Part shown: piece by piece, positions 33,240 to 43,826 of the stretch
How positions within the stretch are numbered: position 1 is the stretch's first letter
Layout of the letters: every line of letters starts with the position of its first letter
DNA from: Xylogone sp. PMI_703
Lineage: Eukaryota; Ascomycota; Leotiomycetes
Direction: 5' to 3'
Assembly: GCA_021399445.1 (NCBI GenBank)
Contig: JAJTUQ010000009.1
Location: 17,501 to 81,500, forward strand
Length of the DNA stretch: 64,000 nt
Program-made: the position numbers and the translations under genes
The notes under the pieces: generated by a model
What the model was told of the DNA's origin: nothing
Seen by the model: the letters and a program-made list of their open reading frames with translations, nothing else
Database searches by the model: none

Positions 33240-34312
33240 AGGAGATTAGGTGTGCCTACTCCTTCCAGAGGTGGGTAGCTCAAGTCAACTTTAGCCAAAC
33301 AGCGAATATACTGCGTAATCAATATCCCTCTGGTAGACAAGGTCTAATTAGCATCCAATGTCTCGGGCGATGCTGAAGACCCGAGAATCTATTCTCACTG
33401 CCCAGGAGACCCTACCCCTTGCTCGATTGCTACCATTCGGTTGGGCCCCTAATACCTGAGCTTTCCGTCCATTACTGGGGACTTTGCGCGCACATGGAAT
33501 GCCACGTACTGTAAGCGAATTCCGAGAGACAGTAATGACAAGAGGGTGGTGGCGGCTTTTATTATTCCACAGCCTAGGCACCTGTTGCACGCTAGAGCAT
33601 TATTCAGTCAGTTACCATGCGTATCCTTTCTAATTACACATCACTGAGGCACTGCAACTGCTTCTATTTGTCCATCTATTTGGAACACGAAGCAGGCTCC
33701 TTATCTTCTCACCTCCATCAAGTAGTCGGCTATGCTTTCACGGCTATACGCTGTATATTATATTTATCATCGCCATACGGTTACTGCTGCGATTCTGCCG
33801 AATTGGTAGTTCATCGGACTATTGATGAAAGCCGAGCATATTTGACTTTGGATCCAGAAGAACATAGTTGCTAGGATCATAAGCCACCATCGATCACCAT
33901 ACAACCTTACAGCCATTAGGATGCATCTTGTCAAGGGTGCCTGACTAGAATAAGGTGACCAGCCGCGAGGCTGAGGTGAACCACCAGCCTCCAGCAGTAC
34001 GTACATATGAAGGTACCGTGCTTGTACTTCGTACTATGCTACAGGGGGCTTAGCAAAATGGCCAATGATTGCTTGCAGCAGACACCTGCCGATTTAGCAT
34101 GAGCCTTACGCATTAGTTACAATTTGATACCTATGATCTAGACAAGACATATTGTCTGAGATTGGGCTAGAACCTCAGCGGAGGAAGAAACCAGAAACTG
34201 TGAGATCAAATTAACATTATCCCATTAGCTTCATAGCTCAGCTTCCGTACACACCATGATTATCACATTATACCGTACGATCTCAAATTTACCGGAAATG
34301 TGCTAACATGGG
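33240..34312. other. Intergenic, nothing recognised
   Basis: Several overlapping short frames on both strands without family features. No terminal repeats seen. Confidence 0.4.
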
Positions 34313-34443
34313 TACTTCATACAGGCCCTATTACTTCCCACCTCCACGTCTGTGCACTATTACTCGAAGAGGAACTTATCCATACAATTCCACGGCTGAG
34401 CACAGACAAAAAAGTGGGAAGTAATAGGGCCTGTATGAAAGTA
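34313..34443. repeat. Foldback (palindromic) element, 131 bp
   Basis: Arms ACTTCATACAGGCCCTATTA... (34314-34356) and its inverted copy (34399-34443) pair over more than 40 bp with a short loop. Non-coding. It could be a small MITE; no target duplication is obvious. Confidence 0.75.
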
Positions 34444-34640
34444 TTTCCTGCTTTAAGTTGTGCTTACCGATACTAGTGCTGACGCCACATACTCTATAAA
34501 GTAAAAAACCGATGTTGGTGCAATTCCGCTACATTTGAGTTTATACGGTAGCCTGGCTTGTATATCAAACTGAGCTAGTGGCAGGCTATATAATAGAAAG
34601 CTCGCTCTCACATAAGCTGACACAGAGATCTCCACTTGGT

Positions 34641-34804
34641 AATACCGTATGAACTCACATTTAACATAGTTAAACTAAGGAGTGGGCCGCCCTGTGCCAC
34701 AGATACAAAAGAGTCCAAGATCCCTGTAGGATCCTTGTATAAAAAGCAAACTCTGATACGGATTCGGCTAGCCTAGCTATGTCAAATGTGAGTTCATACG
34801 GTAA
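34641..34804. mobile_element. Short MITE, 164 bp
   Basis: Inverted termini of about 28 bp (AATACCGTATGAACTCACAT at left, its complement at right) around a non-coding core. No transposase with this terminus is in the window. Confidence 0.72.
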
Positions 34805-35149
34805 TGGTTACTTGTCTAGTAACCATGGGAAAAGTATAAGAGTTATAAAAGACCTCAATATAAAGCAGCAGAACTGCCCTATTCTAAGGAAGCGCCGAGT
34901 ATTTTCTTGTTCAAATATCTATACGCCTGATTCTATATGCTCTAAATTATTTCATCTCGCTTTGGTGCTGGTAAAGGACATATAGCCTAGAAGGGCTATT
35001 CGAACATACGTTATAACGTTGGATTGCCATCCGATTTCAGTGAGTATTAGTTAAACAAGAACAATCCTGGCCGGATAAGTGTATTGTCTATCTAATTATT
35101 TATATTGGACAGCCTCAAGGAGTCATATTTTAACAATAGACCGATACCC

Positions 35150-35497
35150 ATGGCGTCAACTGAATGTTCGTCACATATGGGAAAACAGCAATGTCTGACG
35201 CCAGCCCATTTGAACCATGAAGGTCAAGGAATAAAATTTACGGTCAACCGTGCTAGAAAATATGTGAGAAGGATTATCGTCGAGAAGATGAAGTACCGTA
35301 TTAGCGGTTGGTTAAAAGTCTATGAAGGGGATACAGAAAAGGGACATGGTATGATTCGGCGACGATCTATAATATCTATTTTATCGGATAAAACCCGAGA
35401 GCAAACTAATGGTTCATTAGAACCATCTCTTCGTTGGTGGATCGTGACGGATGAATTAGCCCTCACCGTTGTTGAAGCATCTCAACGGTATAATTAA
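35150..35497 (+). CDS. Hypothetical protein, 115 residues
   Basis: An ATG-started frame, rich in Arg/Lys (RARKYVRRIIVEKMKYR) with hydrophilic ends. I recognise no family, signal peptide or membrane segment. There is no supporting neighbour and base composition is not distinct, so it may be a chance frame. Confidence 0.25.
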   Translation: MASTECSSHMGKQQCLTPAHLNHEGQGIKFTVNRARKYVRRIIVEKMKYRISGWLKVYEGDTEKGHGMIRRRSIISILSDKTREQTNGSLEPSLRWWIVTDELALTVVEASQRYN

Positions 35498-37490
35498 AAG
35501 ATTTGCCCTGTATGCGAGTTTCATCCGCCTGTTTACTGCCTTTCCCCCATATTCTCGGATTCACCAAGAGAAGCGCAAAAAAGTTGACAAGGAGGTATAG
35601 GGGGCATGTAAGCAAATGAATTGGTCGGTAATTCTTCGCCTTTTTAAATAAGTACTTTTTCCCTCTAGCTGGTGGACATGGTATCACCGAGCGTACCTTA
35701 ATCTGACTTGCGAAATTGAGCTTCGTACATTATATATTGCCGCATAACGACCTCTAATAACGATCTTGCTTCATCGAAGGTATTAGAGAATGAAGGTTCA
35801 CATCTTTAGCATCGCTTCTGGCAATAGCAATCCACATTAACCACGAAAACCGCTCAGCAGCCTACAACTATACATCAATGCATAGAGGCCATTAAAAATC
35901 TACATAGTGACTTATTGAAGCAACTCAAAGGCAGATACTTGCTTCATTTGGCTCAGAAACGCTTCGACATTTCCTATTACACTAATTTCTGTGACCAAAA
36001 TGAGATCATAAGCCGTTGTGAGATCCGTGTATGCAGAGTCTCGGCATAGCAAGCTCTATGAGCCTCGATGGCTAATACAGCATTTCGCGAGGGAGAATGA
36101 TGGCTAGCTTGCTCCCATTTCGGCGCTGAAGCCACGGTACCTGAACAGTGGACTTGACAGATTTGAGGAAACGCAACGTAAGGCTAGCCTGAATGGAAAT
36201 TTTTGGCCGATCAGAACTATAGTATTGATATCTGTATTCTTGTAAATGATATTAGCAGAAGTATACAGGCATGCGTAGGATCTCGCCCCGAGCTGTACGG
36301 AGGGTCTTTGAGCATCAACCTTGTTCCCCAAAGGCACCAGCGACTAGGAATTAGGGCCGACAGCTCGTCAAAATTGACTGATAACCTGTCAACGCTGGAA
36401 GCACTATGTGGTAGACTTCATACCATCGTAGGAAACATTGTATCGCTCACGGATAACGGGGCATTGATATACATCGGGATCCGCTGCCGCATCGTTAATA
36501 TCGCAACTTTTTCATCTCCAATTGGTGTCAACGCTCGTCGTTGAGAGAAGCCGCCGGGGAGGTGGGGTTGGAGTGAAAAGCAAGCATGGGACTTCTGTCC
36601 TGCAGCCCCAGACCGGACGAGGTGCAAAAATAAGCAAGAATAAAACAGGCTCCGCTCAAAGATGCTGATTCTGGAAGAGAGTAACTGCCGGGAATACAGA
36701 GTCGATCTACGTTGACTTTTATTTTTAGTGCCTTAAGAAATTAACGAAGTGTCTACAGGCTCTCTGAGCTTTCTTTGTCAGTCACGGAGGGTAATTGGGT
36801 TAACTTCACGTTCCACTAAATGCTACCAAATTGCTTGGAAAGTACCTGAAAACAGATATAATGTTAATTTTACTACATGACTTCTATATAAATTTAGTAA
36901 TATTCTGGTTTATATCATATAAAAAGGACAGTTCATCGTTTGGCATCCTCATCTTTATAGCTGCCAGGGCATCAAGTGACCGAAATCTAGCATGCGTAGT
37001 ATGTTCTGAAAAGTTGCACTGCAGTAAAGGTGTCAACTCTGGTGCGAGAGATTTCAAGAAAGCATCTTATCGTCTCTGATTTCTTCCTGTGTATTAGGAT
37101 CGACAAAGAAGATGTGCCTGTCTGAATTACAAGTGACATCTATAAAGTCGGATAACTTTATCTTGAACTGAGGCCATGCCAGCGGACATGATCGACGAGA
37201 ATGACTTGACCTTACGTAGGTGGCGGAACGTGATGCCGAAATTTCCGGTATATGATATGTTCAGCCATGATGTATAAAGTGTTTACTCTTTCTCTCATTC
37301 TTGTCCTACAACTTAATCAGAACGATCGATTTATGACAATAATCTACATAACATTACCTTGAACGTAGAAATGTCAAAGATAGACGTACATTATCATTAT
37401 TATTCTCTGAGTTTTACTTAAGGTATATTCCTCGTCCATATTTGCAGAGGCATCAAAGAAACTTACTATAGTTAGCACTTCAGCGAGAAG
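35498..37490. other. Intergenic, no gene supported
   Basis: Frames at 36104-36627 on both strands overlap each other and show no family motif. 36830-37450 is AT-rich. Confidence 0.4.
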
Positions 37491-38404
37491 ATAAAGATCT
37501 GTCTGGCTGGTTTATTCCAGAATAAACACTTGAAGTAGATAAAGCGATTAACAAAGCAGTGAGTACTGGTACTATAATCCTCTCGATGACAACACCTGGT
37601 ACATATATTAAGAAAGATCCTGCATCAGTCATTCGGCTTGCACGGGAAGCAAATGAGTTTACGGCAACGATCTGTGACACTGAATTAACTTTATACAAGT
37701 TTTTTGCTGCCTTGCTTTCTCTTATAAATACAAAAGAAATACTCATGAAGTTAGTATATACACTAGATTAACTTAAAACAGATAATATTACTTTATTTAC
37801 GTGATATAATATAAATAATTATTATCTAGGTCATTCTGACTTCTAACCGATTTAAAAAGAGTTAAACCGGCGACAGATAATCATATTCATACATCTGACT
37901 TATATAATAAATATAACCTTTGTGAATACGTATTTATTATAACTTATATTTGACTATTTATATAAGACTGAACATACAGCAATAAACTTGATTACAAGCA
38001 GTACTTTTCGGTTAACCACTTAATACAAAATTATCTTTTCATATATGAGTAATATTTTCTTATATCTCATTAATTATTTAACTGTTATACTCTTATATAC
38101 CCCGGCCGATATTGGCCTGTCAACCGACGAGATTATTAATGAAATACATAAATTTTATTTTGACATTATATTTTCTGCAAATCATAAAACGCTTGACTTA
38201 CTGTATTCTTTTGTTAAACATAACCACGTCCTCTTCGGGTGTAATTTCCCAAACGTTCCACAGATCACCATTGAATACTTCAGCTCCAAATTTGATACTT
38301 ACAAAGTTCCTGGTGGTAGTGATTACCAAGAAATGACAAGAAATAATGCCTTGAATATCCTTCCGCTGTTGAAGATTCGGCTGGATGTTCAAAGGAGTCT
38401 GTGA
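37491..38404 (+). pseudogene. Amidohydrolase (ACMSD-like), RIP-mutated
   Basis: A metal-dependent amidohydrolase/decarboxylase relic readable almost end to end in one orientation: LSGWFIPE-stop, GTIILSMTTPGTYI, SVIRLAREANEFTATICD, NITLFT-stop-YN, YYLGHSDF-stop-PI-stop-KELNRR (Trp codons turned to stop), TAINLITSSTF, KIIFSYMSNIFLYLINYLT (the metal-site His of the usual SHGG turned to Tyr), then a long open stretch PADIGLSTDEIINEI...HVLFGCNFPNVPQITIEYF and a C-terminal NNALNILPLLK. The HVLFGxDFPN motif has Asn instead of Asp. The substitutions are overwhelmingly C:G to T:A, and catalytic residues are lost. Related enzymes act on gamma-resorcylate or aminocarboxymuconate-type substrates. Confidence 0.86.
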
Positions 38405-38881
38405 TAATGTATAAAGTGAAGAATACTTTAGTTTATTAAAGTTTAAAATATTTGTAATTTAATATCTCGTTTCACTTTTTATAACAACTAACAACCTGTT
38501 TAAATATTCTTATAATGTTAACATGATATGTTCTACAATGATTATTTAATCTTTTGAGTCCTTGTCATCAAATGTATTCAAAAGATACATATGAATGTAG
38601 AAACTGTATTTAAGTCTGTTTAACTCAATTTAAGTAATGTTACACATGTTAACAAGGATAAGTTTATAGTCTACTCAAGAATAGTATAAAGAAATCTCAC
38701 TGATCGTCATCATCACTAGACTATGAACCATTCAACGCAGTTTAGAACTGCTTTTACAATACATTAGCAGTAGAACTCTTAACAGCCCTCGATGAAGGCA
38801 CGGTAAAACTTGACCTTGGTTCGATAACCGGTATAGAGCCTAACATTGGCGGCTCATAATTCCATGCTGGCGAATCTCGAG
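38405..38881. other. AT-rich intergenic, no gene
   Basis: Continues the AT-rich composition of the amidohydrolase relic to about 38740, then changes abruptly to balanced composition. Confidence 0.5.
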
Positions 38882-38992
38882 TAAGCGAACCCCGAGCGGT
38901 CCACTAAACAGGTGGTGAACACGTTGTTCCCGCGGTACTTCGTACAAGGATCGCCGCTTGTGATCTGTTTAGTGGTTTTCGGGATTCGCTTA
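38882..38992. mobile_element. MITE, 111 bp, TA-flanked type
   Basis: Inverted termini TAAGCGAACCCCGAGCGGTC... and ...CGGGATTCGCTTA, about 28 bp with a few mismatches, around a short core. The outermost TAAGCGAA resembles the TAAGCGAATGCC repeated in the ends of the Fot1-like element at 40.5-42.8 kb, which could mobilise it. From 38993 to 39306 I see no gene. Confidence 0.72.
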
Positions 38993-39306
38993 TTGAGAAG
39001 CTGAAGATGGCGCTGGAATTATTCCGATATTGTTATCCCGATGGCTGCAGCCTTTGTGACCAACGACGCGAGGCGATATTCGCCCCCCGCCGGGCTCGGG
39101 AGCAGCTTCTGGCACATTTCGATGTTTGTTTACCAGCACTAAACTATTCAGGCTTGCGGACGATCTAAATCGTCAAGCTCAACCACTCTGCATAGATGCC
39201 AAATTTCACGTGCACATCGAAAAGCATGTGAGAACAGGGTTAACTTTGCCTCGTCTTTAGCAACGTGTGACGTAGTTGTCGATGCCTTGAAAGTAAGAAT
39301 ACATTA

Positions 39307-39525
39307 TCACATCAGGTAAAGTATTACATCCTCAGGCAACACATAGGAATCCCTCGCAATCTCAAAGACGGCAGTCCCTTCTGTAATTCCCTCATTCACG
39401 CCTCCAACGACCTCCTCGACAATCCAGGCACCAGCCTCCCCAATGATCCTCTCCGCCTTATCATCCGTAATTCCAGAGATAGCCTCTGTAACAGTTACCC
39501 TCTTCTCCCCCCGAGCATCAGCCAT
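39307..39525 (-). CDS. Hypothetical small acidic protein, 72 residues
   Basis: ATG-started frame with coding-like texture: MADARGEKRVTVTEAISGIT, a helical GEAGAWIVEEVVGGVNEG block and a C-terminal EDVILYLM. No family recognised. It could be a complete small gene or one exon. Confidence 0.35.
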   Translation of the reverse strand: MADARGEKRVTVTEAISGITDDKAERIIGEAGAWIVEEVVGGVNEGITEGTAVFEIARDSYVLPEDVILYLM

Positions 39526-39848
39526 ATCGAGGCCATGACTTACAACACGTTCAGAGATCTTGTGTTTACGTTCATATGCGTATGCATTCTCAAGGATATA
39601 TTTCAGGTACAGAAGAGGAAGTGCATGATAATGAATAGGTCAAGGATTGTGAAGGCAACAGTGCAGTGTAAGAAGGAGGGTGTACTGCTAGCTCTGCAGT
39701 CAGACTAGGGGCTGGTTTGACTTGACTGAAGGGGTTTAGGCTGGATGTGGAGAGGCGAGGCTATGAGCTCGGGCAAGGCACTCCATATGCTCAGCTGGTC
39801 TTCTGTCGTCAGATCGGCTAGAAGGGCATGAAGAAGGTAGGTGAGTGA

Positions 39849-40418
39849 ATGGAGGTAGAGCTGGCGAGCAAAAGAGGCGTTTCCAAATTGACCATCATCC
39901 GAGATCATGGAAGATTCTTCCACACCAAGACTGAGAAGAGATATGCAAGACAGTTCCAACACCGTGATGGAGCACATATTCAAGATGTTGGACATGGTCG
40001 ACAGCACAGATATCTCCTGGCCGGCTTTTGTGGATTTTTTTGCGCCTTGTCAACTGCTGCGACAACTGTTGGTCTCTGTGTGATTCGTAACGGGATTGCT
40101 GATCTTCCTCGTCGGGCACTAGGTTCCTCCACGGAAAGTCTGGTAACTGGTGCCTTTGCCGTCTGGGCCATTTCTTTGGTTTCCGAGATCGTGTTCATAA
40201 TAACCACTGTCTTAATCCAAAGGATGGATTTCCATCAGCAAATGCAACCTTTCCAAATGGAATCGGGAAATCACAGTTTATCAAAAATGAAGGAGACTGC
40301 GAGGCAACAAGACGGAAGTCCTCCAAAGAGTGTTGAACACACAAGGAGCAATTCTGTTAAGTCTATTTCCTCGCCATCTCCGAGCAAGCGTTCATCTGTG
40401 CGAAATTCATTATCGTAA
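39849..40418 (+). pseudogene. Possible membrane-protein C-terminal fragment
   Basis: The second half of the frame has two strong hydrophobic segments (LLAGFCGFFCALSTAATTVG and AFAVWAISLVSEIVFIITTV) followed by a hydrophilic Ser/Lys-rich tail with SVKSISSPSPSKRSS, like the cytoplasmic end of fungal multi-TM receptors-like proteins. The first 50 residues look non-native (His/Arg-rich), and alternative frames overlap them. The upstream TM segments are missing. Family not identified. Confidence 0.35.
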
Positions 40419-40511
40419 GTTGTACATCCAATCACGTCAAAGACGAAACTCATATTTAATAGTCAGAAAACAACACAAAGGCCGGAATCCCTGGATTCTG
40501 GGTATCCCGGG

Positions 40512-42780
40512 ATGCCACTGATAAGCGAATGCCACACTTTTACTTTTTGTATGGGATTCGCATACAAAAAATAAATCGATTTCACCGCCCCTTCACTTTA
40601 ACTATATCCTACAACTATCACCACAACTATTATAATGCAAGCCTCACCTAAATCACGACTTTCTGAAGCTAAACAATGGCTTTTGGATAACCCTGAGGAG
40701 ACTCCTTACGTGGCAGCTAAGATATTCAAGGTCAATAGAACCACTTTGGCCAAAGCTAAAAAGCGGGGTTCTCTCGCTGGTAAGCCAAGGGGTGGCCAGA
40801 ATAGAATATTGTCAGCTGTTCAGGGGCAAGCTGTTCATGCTTATATCAAAGCATTGCTTGACAATAGCCAATTACCAACTAAAGAGATCATATTTAGTGC
40901 TATCTGTTATGTACGGAAACATACAGATCACGCTTCTTCTCCTTCTCCCAGTTGGTTTAGAAAGTGGTGGAAGAGCCAACCATATCTCCACAAGATCAAG
41001 ACCAAACCGATAGCACGTACTAGGATTACAGCTCAAGACCATATAGACGTCGAGAATTGGTTTAAACGGTACAAGGCTACTATAAGACATTATAATATTC
41101 ATGGCAAAGATATATATAATTTCGACGAGACTGGGTTTCGGATTGGATGCCCAAAAGGAGTGGATGTATTAGTCCCTATAGAGCTCCTTGAAGTAAGACA
41201 CTCTCCCATATATTTTTATATTAGGAAATGTCTTTTCTAATGTTTATAGCTTTACTCTTTAAGCCCTGAAAACCGGAAGTCAATTACTATGATCGAGACC
41301 ATACGAGCTGATGGAAGAACACCCATCCCACCAGTAATTGTTGTTCAAGGCAAATATCATATGGCTTCCTGGTATGGCAAAGACAAGTTACATGGCTCAG
41401 AATTAGTAGAATTGTCAGATAGTGGCTATACAACTGATAAAATTAGCCTCCGATATCTTCAGCATTTTATTACTCATACAAATGCTGGCCCAACTCAGCC
41501 ATATAAGCTTCTTCTTATGGATAACCACGGTAGCCATCTTATTCCAGAGTTTACCTTATTGGCTAGAGAGCATCATATTGTTCCATTCACCTTACCAGCG
41601 CACCTTACACATTGCATGCAACCTCTTGATGTAGGGGTATTCCAACCATACAAACATTGGCATAATAAAGCAGTCCAGTGTGCTGTGGAATCTTTAGATT
41701 TCGACTATAAATTGACCTCCTTTTTCCGAGACTTGCCTCAGATTCGAAGCCAAACCTTTACTGTGTCTACTATTAAAAGCGCCTTCAGGAAGTCTGGCAT
41801 GTATCCAATACAAAAGAAGGCCACTTTTGAGCTTATGGCCAAGTATGCAAAAGAGCCAGAAACAAAGCCACCAGAGCCAGAATTGCCTAAGATGGGCACT
41901 CCTAAAACTATACGACAAGTTCAATATCAAATGGACGAGTTGAAAGGCAAGGTTATGGACGTTCTTAGCTCTCCTTCTCAGCGTAAGTTTGAGTCTTTCA
42001 TAAAAGGCACTCATGCGGTATTAGAAGAAGGAGAATATACCAAGTTTCAGCTGACCACTACACATGAAAGGCTCCGGGAAATCATGATCAAAAAGCCCAA
42101 TAACCGTAAAAGGATTCAAAAAGGGGGCGAATTGACCGCAATGTGGGCAACATCTGCCGTAGAAGAGAGGGAGCGTAAGGAAGAGCAGAAGGAGGCTAAA
42201 AAGGAGGCTAGAATGCTGAAGAAGATAGCCAATCAGGAGAAGAGAGAGCAAAAGGCAGCTTGGGTAGCATGGCGCAAAAAGGAAAGGCTGAGAAAGAAAA
42301 CCTTAAAGGAGTGGAATGGTATTCTAGGCGCTCCGGTATTGTACAAGGAGCATACTCCTCCACCATTCCCAGAGCCTGGGAAAGAAGTCCAAGGCCCTGA
42401 ACCAGCAAATACAGGCCTACAGACCGAGTATGGACCACCGGAAGAGGTAAAAATATGGCCTCGGGGCACGGAGACCATGAATGGAGCAATACCAGTACAG
42501 GCGCGGACTTCCTTTGGGGTGGCAGAGAAGGAGGAGGAGGGGAGGGAGGAAGAATATATAAGCTTAAATATTGGTGGAGATATTGGCTACGAATCTGATG
42601 GCTCAGAATCAAGCGATTCAAGCGATTCAGTCAATTCAATGTTAGGATCATCGGAATCTGACTTCTCGGAGGAAGGGGAATATTTTATTCTGTAGTTGTT
42701 ATGAAATCGATTTATTTTTTGTATGCGAATCCCATACAAAAAGTAAAAGTGTGGCATTCGCTTATCAGTGGCATTCGCTT
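40512..42780 (+). mobile_element. Fot1/pogo-type DNA transposon, complete
   Basis: Inverted termini of about 75 bp: ATGCCACTGATAAGCGAATG... at 40512 and its complement ending near 42780, each with the internal palindrome GTATGGGATTCGCATAC and ATAAATCGATTTC. The TAAGCGAATGCCAC unit is repeated within the right end. The exact outer nucleotides on the left are unclear (CCCGGG precedes the match). Contains one intact transposase gene. Confidence 0.88.
40635..42695 (+). CDS. Fot1/pogo-like transposase, intact
   Basis: Two exons, 40635-41192 and 41250-42695, with a GTAAGA...TATAG intron, encode 667 residues. N-terminal psq-type HTH (about 11-45), CENP-B-like second HTH (SPSWFRKWWKSQPYLHKIK, about 103-122), then DDE domain with Asp164 (NFDETGFRIG), Asp277 (LLMDNHGSH) and Asp313 (QPLDVGVFQPYKHWH), i.e. 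DD35D spacing. A Lys/Glu-rich coiled-coil-like region (about 450-510) and an acidic Ser/Asp-rich tail finish the protein. No stops or shifts, and the three acidic residues are present, so it may be active and could drive related MITEs. It lies 220 bp upstream of a HET gene. Confidence 0.93.
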
Positions 42781-42914
42781 CCCCCGACTAGGAGGCAACG
42801 ACTAGAAATGAAGGCCGATTAAACGAGCCGACGATTACTCTTTTAAAATATCGGCCCCGTTTCTTGACCCTGGTCTGATCAAATAGCCTTACCCTACTCA
42901 GTTAAAGACATAAC

Positions 42915-43826
42915 ATGGACCTCTTAACAGACAGGCGAACTCATCGACCCCTTACTGGAGACGACATTCGTCTTCTAACTCTTCAACCGGGTTTATTCAA
43001 CGACCCTATTCACTGCCAGCTTGAACAAGTTTCCCTGAGCGCTGGGCATGCCTACGAAGCCTTGTCGTACGTCTGGGGAAACACTAGGGACGCTTCGCCC
43101 ATGATTCTTGATAGGACGCCACACCATATCACGAAAAATCTGGAATGTGCACTGCGGTATTTGCGTTACAAGGAATCTCCGAGAGTTCTCTGGGTCGATG
43201 CCATCTGCATCAACCAAAATGACCCAGACGAAAAGTCACAGCAAGTGCCGATTATAGGAGAGATATACAGCAGGGCCTCGAAAGCCCATGCCTGGTTAGG
43301 AGAGGCAGATCGCGAAATTGATTGCATCTATAATATTCTGCAGGAGTTTCGGGATCGCAAGAGAGAAGCGGAATTTCCTACTCACTTCGACGCGGCTGAA
43401 CAACTTTCGTTCCATAGGCAACTGTTTTGCAATATCTATCTGGATAATGCCGGTACTTTACCCGAACAGAGCGATTTGGATGATGACATGTTGCATGAGG
43501 AATTCAACTGGCTTCGTCCCTTCTATATGCGACCCTACTGGCGCCGTGTCTGGATTGTTCAGGAGCTTGTCCTGGCAAAGTTGGTGATTGTCTGTTGTGG
43601 GGACGAATCCATTGACTTTGACGACATTTATGGACTTAGCCTCGATTGGGGGTCATTCGAGCAAGGCTTCGATACTGGGACTTATCAAATGCTGAAACCA
43701 CATTCGAGGGGATGGAACACTATCGTCTGGGAAGGTTTTGACCACAATAAAGTGCGAATAGTGTATCGAAATCCGGACGGTTTACTAATGTATGTAGAAG
43801 GGTTTTATCATCTAGAAGCGGAATGA
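42915..43826 (+). CDS. HET-domain protein, short form
   Basis: Single frame of 303 residues with a near-complete HET domain: YEALSYVWG (47-55), ITKNLECALRYLR, RVLWVDAICINQND, IYSRASKAHAWLGEAD, and FYMRPYWRRVWIVQELVLA. After about residue 250 the usual long helical C-terminal region is missing and the last ~35 residues (WEGFDHNKVRIVYRNPDG...) do not look like HET, so the gene is probably 3'-truncated and fused to unrelated DNA. The domain itself is intact and could still act as a death-inducing module. The start is 135 bp from the end of the Fot1-like element, so its promoter may be compromised or supplied by the transposon. Confidence 0.85.
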   Translation: MDLLTDRRTHRPLTGDDIRLLTLQPGLFNDPIHCQLEQVSLSAGHAYEALSYVWGNTRDASPMILDRTPHHITKNLECALRYLRYKESPRVLWVDAICINQNDPDEKSQQVPIIGEIYSRASKAHAWLGEADREIDCIYNILQEFRDRKREAEFPTHFDAAEQLSFHRQLFCNIYLDNAGTLPEQSDLDDDMLHEEFNWLRPFYMRPYWRRVWIVQELVLAKLVIVCCGDESIDFDDIYGLSLDWGSFEQGFDTGTYQMLKPHSRGWNTIVWEGFDHNKVRIVYRNPDGLLMYVEGFYHLEAE

